This document shows positions 7,401-14,622 of a stretch of 17,267 nt of DNA, in pieces; the stretch's first letter is position 1, and each line of letters starts with the position of its first letter. Source of the stretch: an uncultured Collinsella sp. Lineage in GTDB: Bacteria > Actinomycetota > Coriobacteriia > Coriobacteriales > Coriobacteriaceae. The notes under the pieces were generated by a model. The model saw only the letters and a list, made by a program, of their open reading frames with translations. It was not told the origin of the DNA and ran no database searches. The DNA is taken from assembly GCA_902491415.1 (NCBI GenBank), contig CABUHP010000011.1, forward strand, positions 1-17,267, in the 5' to 3' direction. Both the position numbers and the translations under genes were made by a program.

Positions 7401-10400
7401 GGTCGACGGCACCGTGTTCGCCGTGGGTGATGCGGCCGAGTTCACGCACACCGACCTCGCCTACAATAGCAAGCACACCTACCAGATTCGTTCGCGCAAC
7501 GCCGAGGGCTACTCCGCCTGGAGCGATGTGCTCGAGGCGAACTCCGCACTCGATCCGTGGCGGAACGTCCCCGACGCCGAGCAAATCACCTGGGAGGGCT
7601 CACTTTACGGCAGCCATAAGGCCGAGCTCGCCTTCGACCATGAGTTCCAGTCGGGCGACGGCGGTTTCCACTCCGGTGGCAACGATCTGGGCAAGGCGCT
7701 TACCGTTGACTATGGACGCGCTTACAAGCTCGATAAGCTCGAGTACTATCCGCGCGATGACGCCGGCAACGGCACTGTGACCAAGATGCGTGTTGAGACG
7801 AGTCTCGATGGCGTCCACTGGACGAGCCAGGAGGTCGATTGGGCACGTTCCGCTGATTGTAAGACGGTAGCGTTTGACGGCACCGTGGCCGCCCGTTACG
7901 TGCGCATGACACCGCTCGCCTCGGTCGGCAATTTCTTCTCCGCGTCCGAGATTGCCATCTACAAGACCGACGGCACGGATGGCTTCGCCGTGGGCTCCAA
8001 CCTCAACAAGGCCACGATCTCCGACGGAGACTACTCCAACATGAAGAACTATCTGGGCCTCGAGAATCGCGAGCCCGATACCCCGACGTTCGGTTCGCAG
8101 ATCCGCGACCACTTCGCCGACCTCAACGATAACGGCGTTTACGACGTCTACGATTACTCGTTCACCATGGCGGGTCTTGACGGCGGCACTAAACAAAAGG
8201 GCAAGGTCGCAGGTTCGCTCGCGGTGATTCCGAGCAAGACCGAGGTCGAGGCCGGTGATGAGATCACCGTTGATGTCTATGCGGCCGACGCCAAGAACGT
8301 CAACGCCCTGGGCGCTCTCGTCAACTTCAAGAGCGACCAGTTCGAGTTTGTGTCCGAGAGCATCGCGCAGGACGGCTCGACTGCCGGCATGGAGAACCTG
8401 TCTCGCGAGAAGGTCCAGTTCGCGGACAGAACGCAGACTATCAATCTCGCCTTTGCCAACCGCGGCGATGGCAAGCTCTACAACGGTACCGGCGCGGTGG
8501 CGAGTTTCAAGCTCAAGGCCAAGACCGCCGGCAAGGTCGAACTGCCCTCGACATCTTGGCTCATCGGTCCGGCATGCGACGCACTTGAGTTTGCGAGCGA
8601 CGGCACGGTGACGATGCCGGATGTTCCTCAGCCAACGGTCGCCGAGTACGGTCAGGACGCCTTCAACATCACGATGACCAACGATGAGCTCACGACCGAC
8701 GACGGGACCAACGTCGAGAAACTTATCCAGCAGAAGAGCTATAACGCGCTGTTCGATAATAACGAGGGCGACAACGGCTTTGAGTTCCTATGGAACTGGA
8801 GCGGCAACTGGGACAGCGAGGGTAAGCTTCCGAGTTACGTGAAGCTTCCCACCACGATGACATTCGCATTTAAGACGCCGTCGAAACTCGATAGTGTCGA
8901 GGTCGTTAACCGCAACGGTGGCAACGGAACCGTGCAGAAGATCAAGGCTGTCGTGACGTTCGAGGATGGCTCGACCCAAGAGTTCGCGGGCGGGGAGTAC
9001 GATTCCTTCCTGGCTCGCTACGCCTTTGACCTCTCTGCCGAGAACAAGGGCAAGAAGGCGACCAAGGTCGAGGTCACGCCGCTTGAGGCATCGGGTGACC
9101 AGATGCTCACACTGCGTGAGGTCAACTTCAACTACACGCAGGGTGTCGAGGCCATCGAGGGTGTCGAGCTAGGCAAGAACCAGACCGAGTTCTTTGAAGG
9201 CGACATTACGCCCGTCGACGCCAAGGCTACGCCTGAGAGCGCTGGCTACCCCTATGTGACGGTCGAGAGCTCCGACCCCTCTGTGGTAAGCGTCTCCGCT
9301 GTTCAGGCTGGCGATAGCGTGAGCTACTACCTGCGTGCCAACAAGGCCGGCAAGGCAAAGATCACGGTGGCGTCGGTACTCGACCCCTCCAAGACCGCAT
9401 CCTATGAGGTCGAGGTCAAGGCTGGTGTCGATACCTCTGCGCTCGAAGCAGCGCTTTCCAAGGCCGCGGGCTACAGCGAGTCCGTCTACACCAAGGATTC
9501 CTATGCAGCTCTCACCACTGCGGTCGAGGCGGCTCAGAAGCTCCTCGACAGCGGCCAGGGCAGCTATAGCAAGAAGGATGTCGCAGACGCCACAGCCAAG
9601 ATCGAGAAGGCAATCGACGGCCTCAAGATGCGCCCTGTTGATGAGAAGATTCTCATCAACACGCCCGAGAACCGCAAGAACGTCAAGGTGGCCGGCTTCT
9701 CGAGTGAGGCCGACTACGAGGGCAGCAACGCCGTCAACGCTCTCGACGGCGACGAGCGGACGCTTTGGCACAGCGACTGGGCCCATGGGACCGGTATGCC
9801 CCAGTATCTGAGTGTCGACCTGGGCCGCGACTACGATCTCACCGACGTTACATTCCTGCCGCGCCAGGACGGCGGCACTAACGGCGATATCTTCGAGGCC
9901 GAGATACTGGTCTCCGACACTGCCGACGGTTATGAGAAGGGCACCGCCGCGTCGATGGGTACGTTCGCCTTCGACAACGATGGCCGCGTGCTCACCGACC
10001 GTGGCGACTGGAAACAGATGAGCTTTGGCGCCGCGCGCGGTCGCTACGTGACCGTCAAGGTGATTCACGCCGGCGGGGGCGACGTTGATGCCTACTGCAG
10101 CATGGCGGAGCTCAAGTTCTACGGTACGGCCGTCCCCGATCCGGTGGCGAAGGATGATCTCACTGCCGCGATCGAAAAGGTTGATGCCGAGCTTGCCGCC
10201 GGCGACCTCAAGGCCGGCGACTACACCGAGGCCTCCTGGACGGCGCTCGAGAACGCCCTGGCGAGCGCCCGCGCCATCTTGAGCGACGAGGATGCCACGC
10301 AGGACGAGGTCGACCAGGCGCTCAGGGCGCTCGAGAGCGCCCGCGACGCGCTCGAGAAGACCCCGGTGGTCCCGGTCGAGAATCCGACTAAGAAGCAGCT

Positions 10401-10815
10401 CAAGGCCCTGGTCAAGCAGGCGAAGGAGACTGACACCAGGGGCAAGACGGCCGAGTCTGTCAAGGCCCTGACGGATGCCATTACCTACGCCGAGGACGTC
10501 TTGGGTGATGAGAATGCTTCCGACACCCAGATCCAGGCGGCCTATAGCCAGCTCAAGCTGGCCATTGAGAGCCTCAAGGATGCCGATTCCGGCAACCAGG
10601 GCGGCTCGGGCAACCAGGGTTCCGGCAATGGCTCGAACGGCGGCAACCAGGCGGGCAAGCCCGCAGGCGACAAGGCCCAGGGCAGCAAGAAGAACGGTTC
10701 GGCGATTCCCAATACCGGAGACCAGACGGCGGCGACCGTCGCGACCGTCGGTGGTCTTGGCGCCATCATCGCCGCGATCGGCGCTTTCTTCCATCGTCGC
10801 AGCAAGGCTAAGTAG
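4402..10815 (+). CDS. secreted, wall-anchored multimodular GH31 glycosidase, probable alpha-N-acetylgalactosaminidase type
   Basis: 2137 residues. The start at 4402 follows AAGGAG (4391-4396) and gives a clean signal peptide (RR, hydrophobic core, AIA cleavage near residue 35); an upstream in-frame ATG at 4294 is rejected. Approximate modules: GH31 N-terminal beta domain 40-280; catalytic barrel 282-650; C-terminal beta domains to 965; FN3 968-1050; CBM32 1051-1191; dockerin-like 1208-1263 (DLNDNGVYDVYD calcium loop); cohesin-like 1272-1403; discoidin-like 1413-1581; Ig-like 1582-1674; FIVAR 1675-1744; CBM32 1746-1909; two FIVAR 1916-1988 and 1996-2062; Gly/Asn/Lys linker; IPNTG (2102-2106), hydrophobic helix and RRSKAK tail. 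Expected nucleophile is Asp480 (KTDVAWVGSGYSFGLNG) and acid/base Asp531 (WTGDQYGGNW). The DVAW motif differs from the WxDMNE of GH31 alpha-glucosidases and recalls GH31 GalNAcases such as the Enterococcus faecalis enzyme. Substrate is inferred; the GH31 assignment is firm. Confidence 0.93.
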   Translation: MRRNSIFTKRWVKGSAVLVATAATLVFANPQQAIATPLKGVDSATVSQSASNVVDIDFADGIKGRITFLEDGIFRYNVDPKGEFSEYATPRSKSHTAKIQAQPDTSDTYSKPSATVADKGDTIEITGGKATVILDKATGKMSIKSGDRVVVSESASLDLDKKGTVQTLAKEKSENFFGGGTQNGRFLHTNQTIAISNTNNWTDGGVASPNPFYWTSDGYGVLRNTFTEGSYDFGSTDSSTVTTLHSENEFDAYYFVATNEGASNVATEMLQDYYKVTGNPVLLPEYGFYLGHLNAYNRDGWSTTSGQKKWETKGSKSSSEKGDVKYESGMSTGYKLDGTLAAETLNGEGPTVDTENMKATDFDRQFSARQVIDDYEDSDMPLGWFLPNDGYGAGYGQNGYYKTGGVNSDGASSADRLNAVRANVDNLKKFTEYANSKGVSTGLWTQSNLEPDSNPETPWHLLRDFDAEVKTGGITTLKTDVAWVGSGYSFGLNGIKTAYDTVTTGANKRPNIITLDGWAGTQRFGGIWTGDQYGGNWEYIRFHIPTYIGQSLSGNPNIGSDMDGIFGGDPIISARDYQWKTFTPSMLDMDGWGTYRKSPMTHGDPYTGISRFYLKLKAQLMPYIYTSAASAANIDTGNGDAGLPMIRAMLLSDNSEYAASTSTQYQYMFGENFLVAPVYQDTQADENGNDIRNGIYLPNYGTDENPTIWIDYFSGKQYRGGQVLNNYEAPLWKLPLFVKANAIVPMYAENNNPEAVSDTNTKGTDRSQRIVEFFATEGDGTFTQYEDNGSSIENNTTEDDSYGTIDNISYGEHVSTVYRSKAAGGTATFTAEASQGGYNGYDSNRTTTFVANVSAKPMSVVAKNGGSALNVVEVDSQETFDTATPEAGQAVYFYSETPNLNHYGSDVDGTEAERGESFNNTKITTNPKVYVKFAKTDVAAAAQTLELGGFVNADATLTADRLNESLSAPTNLAAPEDVTTPTSIKLTWGKVDGATSYDLKVDGTVFAVGDAAEFTHTDLAYNSKHTYQIRSRNAEGYSAWSDVLEANSALDPWRNVPDAEQITWEGSLYGSHKAELAFDHEFQSGDGGFHSGGNDLGKALTVDYGRAYKLDKLEYYPRDDAGNGTVTKMRVETSLDGVHWTSQEVDWARSADCKTVAFDGTVAARYVRMTPLASVGNFFSASEIAIYKTDGTDGFAVGSNLNKATISDGDYSNMKNYLGLENREPDTPTFGSQIRDHFADLNDNGVYDVYDYSFTMAGLDGGTKQKGKVAGSLAVIPSKTEVEAGDEITVDVYAADAKNVNALGALVNFKSDQFEFVSESIAQDGSTAGMENLSREKVQFADRTQTINLAFANRGDGKLYNGTGAVASFKLKAKTAGKVELPSTSWLIGPACDALEFASDGTVTMPDVPQPTVAEYGQDAFNITMTNDELTTDDGTNVEKLIQQKSYNALFDNNEGDNGFEFLWNWSGNWDSEGKLPSYVKLPTTMTFAFKTPSKLDSVEVVNRNGGNGTVQKIKAVVTFEDGSTQEFAGGEYDSFLARYAFDLSAENKGKKATKVEVTPLEASGDQMLTLREVNFNYTQGVEAIEGVELGKNQTEFFEGDITPVDAKATPESAGYPYVTVESSDPSVVSVSAVQAGDSVSYYLRANKAGKAKITVASVLDPSKTASYEVEVKAGVDTSALEAALSKAAGYSESVYTKDSYAALTTAVEAAQKLLDSGQGSYSKKDVADATAKIEKAIDGLKMRPVDEKILINTPENRKNVKVAGFSSEADYEGSNAVNALDGDERTLWHSDWAHGTGMPQYLSVDLGRDYDLTDVTFLPRQDGGTNGDIFEAEILVSDTADGYEKGTAASMGTFAFDNDGRVLTDRGDWKQMSFGAARGRYVTVKVIHAGGGDVDAYCSMAELKFYGTAVPDPVAKDDLTAAIEKVDAELAAGDLKAGDYTEASWTALENALASARAILSDEDATQDEVDQALRALESARDALEKTPVVPVENPTKKQLKALVKQAKETDTRGKTAESVKALTDAITYAEDVLGDENASDTQIQAAYSQLKLAIESLKDADSGNQGGSGNQGSGNGSNGGNQAGKPAGDKAQGSKKNGSAIPNTGDQTAATVATVGGLGAIIAAIGAFFHRRSKAK

Positions 10816-10833
10816 CCCCAGCAACAGCTAAGC

Positions 10834-10877
10834 AAGCGTGCCCGCCGTCCCACCCAAGGACGGTGGGCACGCTTTTT
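10834..10877 (+). terminator. Rho-independent terminator after the GH31 gene
   Basis: AAGCGTGCCCGCCGTCC (10834-10850) pairs with the arm at 10858-10874 (one G-U pair), with a seven-base loop, and ends in TTTTT (10873-10877). It begins 19 bases after the GH31 stop codon. Confidence 0.93.
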
Positions 10878-10960
10878 GAATGTAGGCAGAAAGCTCCGAC
10901 CCTTCGGCCTTAATCTCGCAAAGCGTTCCGTCTCCCGTCGAACACATCAGCATCGGCGGC

Positions 10961-10966
10961 TATACT
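10961..10966 (+). promoter_or_regulatory. possible -10 box for purE
   Basis: TATACT lies 67 bases upstream of the purE ATG and after the GH31 terminator, in the only place a purE promoter could lie. The -35 region (around 10938-10943, TCGAAC) is a poor match. The intervening bases 10878-10960 show nothing else I can name. Confidence 0.4.
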
Positions 10967-11032
10967 TGAATTATTTGCAGTTAAGGGTCGCGGATTGGCC
11001 GCGTCACCGCTCTCAACAGGAGGTCTTTGTTT

Positions 11033-11497
11033 ATGGCAGATCAAAAGCCGGTTGTCGGGATCATCATGGGCTCCAAGTCCGATCTGGGTGTTATGGAAGG
11101 CTGCACCGCCGAGCTCGAGGCGCTCGGTGTGCCCTATGAGCTCGTCATTGCGAGCGCACACCGCACACCGGCGAAGGTCCACGAGTGGGCTTCGACTGCT
11201 GCCGATCGCGGTATCAAAGTGATTATCGCCGCCGCCGGCAAGGCCGCTCACCTGGGTGGTGTCGTGGCCGCCTTTACGCCGCTGCCGGTTATCGGCGTAC
11301 CTATGAAGACGAGTGACCTGGGCGGTATGGATTCGCTGCTGTCGATGGTGCAGATGCCTTCGGGCGTGCCCGTGGCCTGCGTTGCCATCAACGGCGCCAA
11401 GAACGCCGCCATTTACGCCACGCAGATTCTGGGCGCATGCGACCCCGAGTACCGCAAGGTTATCGAGAAGATGAAGCAGGAGATGGCCGACGCCTAG
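11033..11497 (+). CDS. purE: N5-carboxyaminoimidazole ribonucleotide mutase (PurE, class I type)
   Basis: 154-residue cytoplasmic enzyme of de novo purine synthesis that makes CAIR (4-carboxy-AIR) from N5-CAIR. Landmarks: IIMGSKSDLGVMEGC at residues 10-24, the ASAHRTP catalytic loop with His43 (40-46), AAAGKAAHLGG (66-76), PVIGVPMKTSDLGGMDSLLS and VQMPSGVPVACVAINGAKNA. The AGKAAHLGG loop differs from the common AGAGGAAHLPG, with Lys70 in place of a glycine; I believe such forms also occur in Clostridia. AGGAGG at 11018-11023 sits nine bases before the ATG at 11033; a TTG at 11027 is too close to be the start. No purK is adjacent, so the N5-CAIR synthetase must be elsewhere if present. The sortase gene follows after 35 bases. 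Confidence 0.96.
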   Translation: MADQKPVVGIIMGSKSDLGVMEGCTAELEALGVPYELVIASAHRTPAKVHEWASTAADRGIKVIIAAAGKAAHLGGVVAAFTPLPVIGVPMKTSDLGGMDSLLSMVQMPSGVPVACVAINGAKNAAIYATQILGACDPEYRKVIEKMKQEMADA

Positions 11498-11532
11498 GCG
11501 TTCCGCCGTTTCACCGCAGTATAAGGAGAGCC

Positions 11533-12531
11533 ATGTCCGATTATCAGGGAAAACGATTCAAGGCTTCTCAGATTCCCGATCCGTCGAAGCCGGGTGCTGC
11601 CCATGCGGCACAGCAGGGTCGGACATCCTCTCCTCAGCAGCCGCGCGCGCCGCGCCCCGTGACACCGGCGACGCATCGTCGACAGGACGCGCCGGCCGCA
11701 TATCGACCTTCATCTTATAGCACCGCTAAGAAGCCGCCCCGGTCTTCATCGCATGCCACGCCGTCGGATTACACCGAGTCGCCGCGTAAAAAGCGCCGCT
11801 CCATCATTCCTATTCTGCTCATCATCGTGGGCATCGGTCTGATTGTTGCCGCCGCTGCCATCTTTATCAATGCCCAGATTGGCTATAAGCAGGCGAGCGA
11901 TTCGTATCAGAAAATCGAGAAGCAATATGTAAGCGATAAGGACGCCAGCGGCGTGCCGATTATCGACTTTGATGCACTTGCTCAGACGAACCCCGAGATT
12001 GTGGGTTGGATTTACGTGCCGGGAACCAACATCAACTATCCCGTGGTGCAGACCAACAACAACTCCAAATACCTCAACACGCTGTTCGATGGCACGTCTA
12101 ACGCCTCGGGTGCCATCTTCTTGGATAGCGATGACACCGCGCCGGGAATGGTCGACCAGCAGACCACGATCTACGGCCACCATATGAACGATGGGTCGAT
12201 GTTCAACGTGATTTCGGATACGACTGACCAGGCAACGTTCGATAGCGTTGAATATGTGTACTACATCACGCGCGATGCGACGTATAAGTTGCGTCCGCTG
12301 GCGACCAAGGTGGTCGAGGACACGTATGCCAAGGCGCGCACGACCAATTTTGAGGGCGACGACGGACTCAAGAACTACCTGTCCGAGATGCTCGACGGCG
12401 CTTCTGCCGTGGCGAGTGATGCCACCGATCGTGCCGCTTCGGCAACTAAGGTTGTAACGCTTGTGACCTGTCGTTCGCTGTCGCTGAGCAACACACGCGC
12501 CGTCATGGTACTCACGCCGGTCGAGGAATAA
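11533..12531 (+). CDS. class B sortase (membrane-anchored transpeptidase)
   Basis: 332 residues, 35 bases after purE, with AAGGAG at 11523-11528 before the ATG. The first ~85 residues are a Pro/Ala/Arg-rich cytoplasmic tail, followed by one membrane helix (about 90-115, IPILLIIVGIGLIVAAAAIF) and an extracellular catalytic domain. Class B landmarks are NPEIVGWIYVPGTNINYPVV, GAIFLD, TIYGHHM with catalytic His216, TLVTC with nucleophile Cys313, and NTRAV with Arg322. Sortases cleave LPxTG-like signals between Thr and Gly and join the protein to peptidoglycan or pilin. The nearest candidate substrate is the GH31 protein with its IPNTG motif, which ends 718 bases upstream with purE between. Whether this enzyme or a housekeeping sortase elsewhere anchors it is unknown. 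The long N-terminal cytoplasmic tail is unusual. Confidence 0.93.
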   Translation: MSDYQGKRFKASQIPDPSKPGAAHAAQQGRTSSPQQPRAPRPVTPATHRRQDAPAAYRPSSYSTAKKPPRSSSHATPSDYTESPRKKRRSIIPILLIIVGIGLIVAAAAIFINAQIGYKQASDSYQKIEKQYVSDKDASGVPIIDFDALAQTNPEIVGWIYVPGTNINYPVVQTNNNSKYLNTLFDGTSNASGAIFLDSDDTAPGMVDQQTTIYGHHMNDGSMFNVISDTTDQATFDSVEYVYYITRDATYKLRPLATKVVEDTYAKARTTNFEGDDGLKNYLSEMLDGASAVASDATDRAASATKVVTLVTCRSLSLSNTRAVMVLTPVEE

Positions 12532-12598
12532 GTTGTTCGAGAGTAGCTAAAAAGGCCCCGTCCCAAATTGGCTACTCGACGACGGTAAGGGAGAAATG

Positions 12599-13015
12599 AT
12601 GCTCGAGAGTGGCAAATTGATGCCTTCGATTGATGCTTGGCTGCGCGAGGCCAAGGCCGATGCTTCGGCGGCAGGCTGTGGGATGTATCTGACGCATAAC
12701 GGTGTGGTGCGCGCGACGCCCAAGGCTGAGGTGCGCGGAGTCGAGACCGATGGCGTGGCGCCTGGGCATAAGGTGGGCGGCATGGTGTTTGGCTTCGATG
12801 CTCAGAAGGTGCAGGCTGCTATCGAGGCGACGCGTGCGATGCCGGGTATCGGCTATGTGCGTGTGTGGCTGGCAAGCGGCGAGCTTGCCGTAGGTGACGA
12901 CATCATGCTCGTGCTCATCGGCGGGGACATTCGCCCGCACGTGGTCGATGCGCTGCAGGCGCTCGTTGGCACCATTAAGAACGAATGCGTGAGTGAGGTC
13001 GAGCGCGAGGCGTAG
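12599..13015 (+). CDS. MoaE-like protein with degenerate active site
   Basis: 138 residues related to the catalytic subunit of molybdopterin synthase, which puts sulfur on precursor Z in molybdenum cofactor synthesis. Visible family features are HNGVVR (33-38), VRVWLASGELAVGDDIMLVL (87-106) and a C-terminal helix ending TIKNE. Canonical MoaE carries an HR motif after the VGE strand and two lysines near the C-terminus. Here the HR position reads IR, and only Lys127 remains, with no lysine after it. It may therefore be a non-canonical or non-catalytic paralogue; this degenerate form seems to recur in Clostridia and Coriobacteria. An ATG at 12596 is also possible, but AAGGGAG (12587-12593) sits two bases from it and five from 12599. 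No MoaD or other cofactor gene is nearby. A bidirectional terminator follows. Confidence 0.72.
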   Translation: MLESGKLMPSIDAWLREAKADASAAGCGMYLTHNGVVRATPKAEVRGVETDGVAPGHKVGGMVFGFDAQKVQAAIEATRAMPGIGYVRVWLASGELAVGDDIMLVLIGGDIRPHVVDALQALVGTIKNECVSEVEREA

Positions 13016-13045
13016 AGGCTTGCGTCGATAGAAGGATCGTTTATA

Positions 13046-13084
13046 AAAATGCCCACCGGTACGTGTGATACCGGCGGGCATTTT
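13046..13084. terminator. bidirectional Rho-independent terminator between convergent genes
   Basis: AAAATGCCCACCGGTA (13046-13061) pairs with TACCGGCGGGCATTTT (13069-13084) apart from one A-C mismatch, leaving a 7-base loop. The A-run on the left and T-run on the right let it work on both strands: for the MoaE-like gene (+) and for the CmpB-family gene (-), whose stop is 22 bases away. Confidence 0.9.
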
Positions 13085-13105
13085 GCGTTTTGGGCGCGGT
13101 GGGCG

Positions 13106-14335
13106 CTACACGCGCGTCGCATCCTTGGGGCTCATGGTCATGCTCTGGAAGCGGTTTTCCATGTACTCGTTATCGAAGTGCTCTCCGTAGAACTGTGCGA
13201 CGGGAATGTCCGGCTCCGTGCCGTTAACGCGCTGGTACCAGTAGTCGAGCGACTGCAGCGTCATGACGCCGTCGACCAGCATGATAACGGTAAAGATGAC
13301 GGTGGCCGAGTAGCGGCTCTTCCAGGGGATCTTGTTGATAAGCTTAAGCAGCCTCGGCAGCAGCAGCTTGATCCAGATGAGGCCGCCCAGGCCCCACAGG
13401 CAGGCGAAGCCCGTGCAGGTGCGTCCGCCCGTGAGGACCACGAGCGGATCGGGCAAACCGAACAGCGTTATGTGCGAGTAGCTCCACGAGACCACGCCAA
13501 ACGCGGTCTGCATAAACCAGCCCACGAACACCTCAAAGCTGGCGCCGAGCAGGGCGCTCACCAGGAAAATGATGATGGGGTTCTTTTTGTAGAAGCGGTT
13601 AAGCACCATGGTCATGAGCACGGCGCCAAATCCGTAGATGGGGCTGAAGGGGCCAAACAGCATGCCGGCGCGGTTCTGATAGACGCCCGGGTCGTCGACC
13701 GTCATGTGCCAGATGTCCTCGGCGATCAGGCCGAGTATGCAGCAGACAAAGAACACCCAGAACAGGTTGAAGTAGTTGAGCTTGATGTAGCCCTCGCCGG
13801 TTTCATCGCGGCCGAGCATGCCCTCGGCGGCGGCGTCGCGGTCGAGCATCTCCTGCAGGCGGCGCTGCAGTTCGCGCTCCTGACGCAGCGTGGGGTCGAC
13901 GGTTGCCGAAAGTGCAACGAGGATGCCGAGCTGGATCGCGGGACGCAGCAGGAAGGGCCCGATGCCCTGGAGCATCACATCGACCAAAAGCTCGACGACG
14001 GTGAATGCAATAAGGATGTAGGACAGGCGGGCGGCGTTGCGGCGCTGGTTTTTGATAAGGTCCAGGCCAAAGATGATTAGGATGACGGCACTTGCCGCAG
14101 AGAGCATGATGCCGGCGACGATAAGGCCGACTGCGACGAGCGTGTTGTCGCCGAGCTTTTCGGTGGCGTTGCCGTTAACAAGTGCCGTGATGACCTGCCA
14201 CATAAAGGCAGCGACCGACGGGAGCGTGCCCACGCCGGAAAGGATGCACAGGACGGCGTACACCTTAATGATGAGGGGAATCTTCTTGACCTCTGTGGCG
14301 CTGGGGACGCTGGGGTCGAGTTCGTTTCGATCCAT
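13106..14335 (-). CDS. putative ABC transporter permease, CmpB-type membrane protein
   Basis: 409-residue integral membrane protein. The N-terminal half has about four hydrophobic segments (near residues 20-47, 66-93, 103-126 and 127-146). A charged, helical cytoplasmic-looking linker follows (about 148-185, rich in Arg/Glu/Asp). The C-terminal half matches what I recognise as the CmpB-type putative ABC permease domain (Pfam ABC_trans_CmpB): GPFSPIYGFGAVLMTMVL, then KKNPIIIFLVSALLGASFEV and a FGVVSWSYS segment. No ATPase gene is adjacent, and despite the family name its transport role is unproven. The N-terminal part has no name I can give. On its own strand a GAAAGG ribosome binding site lies six bases before the ATG, and a good promoter lies 27-55 bases upstream. 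It is divergent from purF and convergent with the MoaE-like gene. Confidence 0.85.
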   Translation of the reverse strand: MDRNELDPSVPSATEVKKIPLIIKVYAVLCILSGVGTLPSVAAFMWQVITALVNGNATEKLGDNTLVAVGLIVAGIMLSAASAVILIIFGLDLIKNQRRNAARLSYILIAFTVVELLVDVMLQGIGPFLLRPAIQLGILVALSATVDPTLRQERELQRRLQEMLDRDAAAEGMLGRDETGEGYIKLNYFNLFWVFFVCCILGLIAEDIWHMTVDDPGVYQNRAGMLFGPFSPIYGFGAVLMTMVLNRFYKKNPIIIFLVSALLGASFEVFVGWFMQTAFGVVSWSYSHITLFGLPDPLVVLTGGRTCTGFACLWGLGGLIWIKLLLPRLLKLINKIPWKSRYSATVIFTVIMLVDGVMTLQSLDYWYQRVNGTEPDIPVAQFYGEHFDNEYMENRFQSMTMSPKDATRV

Positions 14336-14361
14336 ACAGAACCTTTCTCGCTTTGTTGTAG

Positions 14362-14390
14362 GTTATAAGGATACGCCGCCGACCTGCCAA
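14362..14390 (-). promoter_or_regulatory. sigma-70-type promoter of the CmpB-family gene
   Basis: Read on the - strand: -35 TTGGCA (14390-14385), exactly 17 bp spacer, -10 TATAAC (14367-14362). Each box matches consensus at five of six positions. Transcription would start about 20 bases upstream of the ATG at 14335, giving a short leader that contains the GAAAGG ribosome binding site. Confidence 0.8.
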
Positions 14391-14396
14391 AAGACA

Positions 14397-14408
14397 GGAC
14401 GAACGTCC
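14397..14408. promoter_or_regulatory. short dyad GGACG-AA-CGTCC next to the CmpB-gene promoter
   Basis: Two perfect 5-bp arms (14397-14401, 14404-14408) around AA, six bases upstream of the -35 box of the - strand promoter. It is a possible regulator site for either divergent gene. Short dyads are common in GC-rich DNA. Confidence 0.25.
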
Positions 14409-14574
14409 CAATTGCAACTTTGTAATCCCCAACGGTGGACGCGGCGGCCATCTGGGGGGCGCGGGCGCTTGCACTGGACAGACCGATAAAATGTTTGGCA
14501 ACAAAACTGATTATTAGCTCGGTGGGCTTTTAAAAAGCGCTGTTCATGCGCGGGAGTGCTTGTCTTGCCGTGCG

Positions 14575-14580
14575 TATAAT
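14575..14580 (+). promoter_or_regulatory. -10 box of purF
   Basis: A perfect TATAAT, 42 bases upstream of the purF start codon. The expected -35 position (about 14552-14557, GGGAGT) does not match consensus, so the promoter may be weak or need an activator. Confidence 0.6.
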
Positions 14581-14622
14581 AGGGCAGGTAACGCCAAAAA
14601 TACGAGGCTCTGAGGGGATACC

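Noticed and set aside
9169..10824. 551-residue open frame antisense to the GH31 gene
   Set aside because: Long antisense frames are expected opposite GC-rich codon-biased genes. The translated product is low-complexity Gly/Val/Leu/Arg without domains.
12541..12577. GAGTAGC/GCTACTC inverted repeat between the sortase and MoaE-like genes
   Set aside because: The 23-base loop, 7-bp arms and lack of a T-run make a terminator unlikely; it may be chance.
13049..14080. 343-residue + strand frame opposite the CmpB-family gene
   Set aside because: It begins inside the bidirectional terminator, and the product is Ala/His/Glu-rich with no recognisable domain, while the - strand gene has membrane segments, a ribosome binding site and a promoter.
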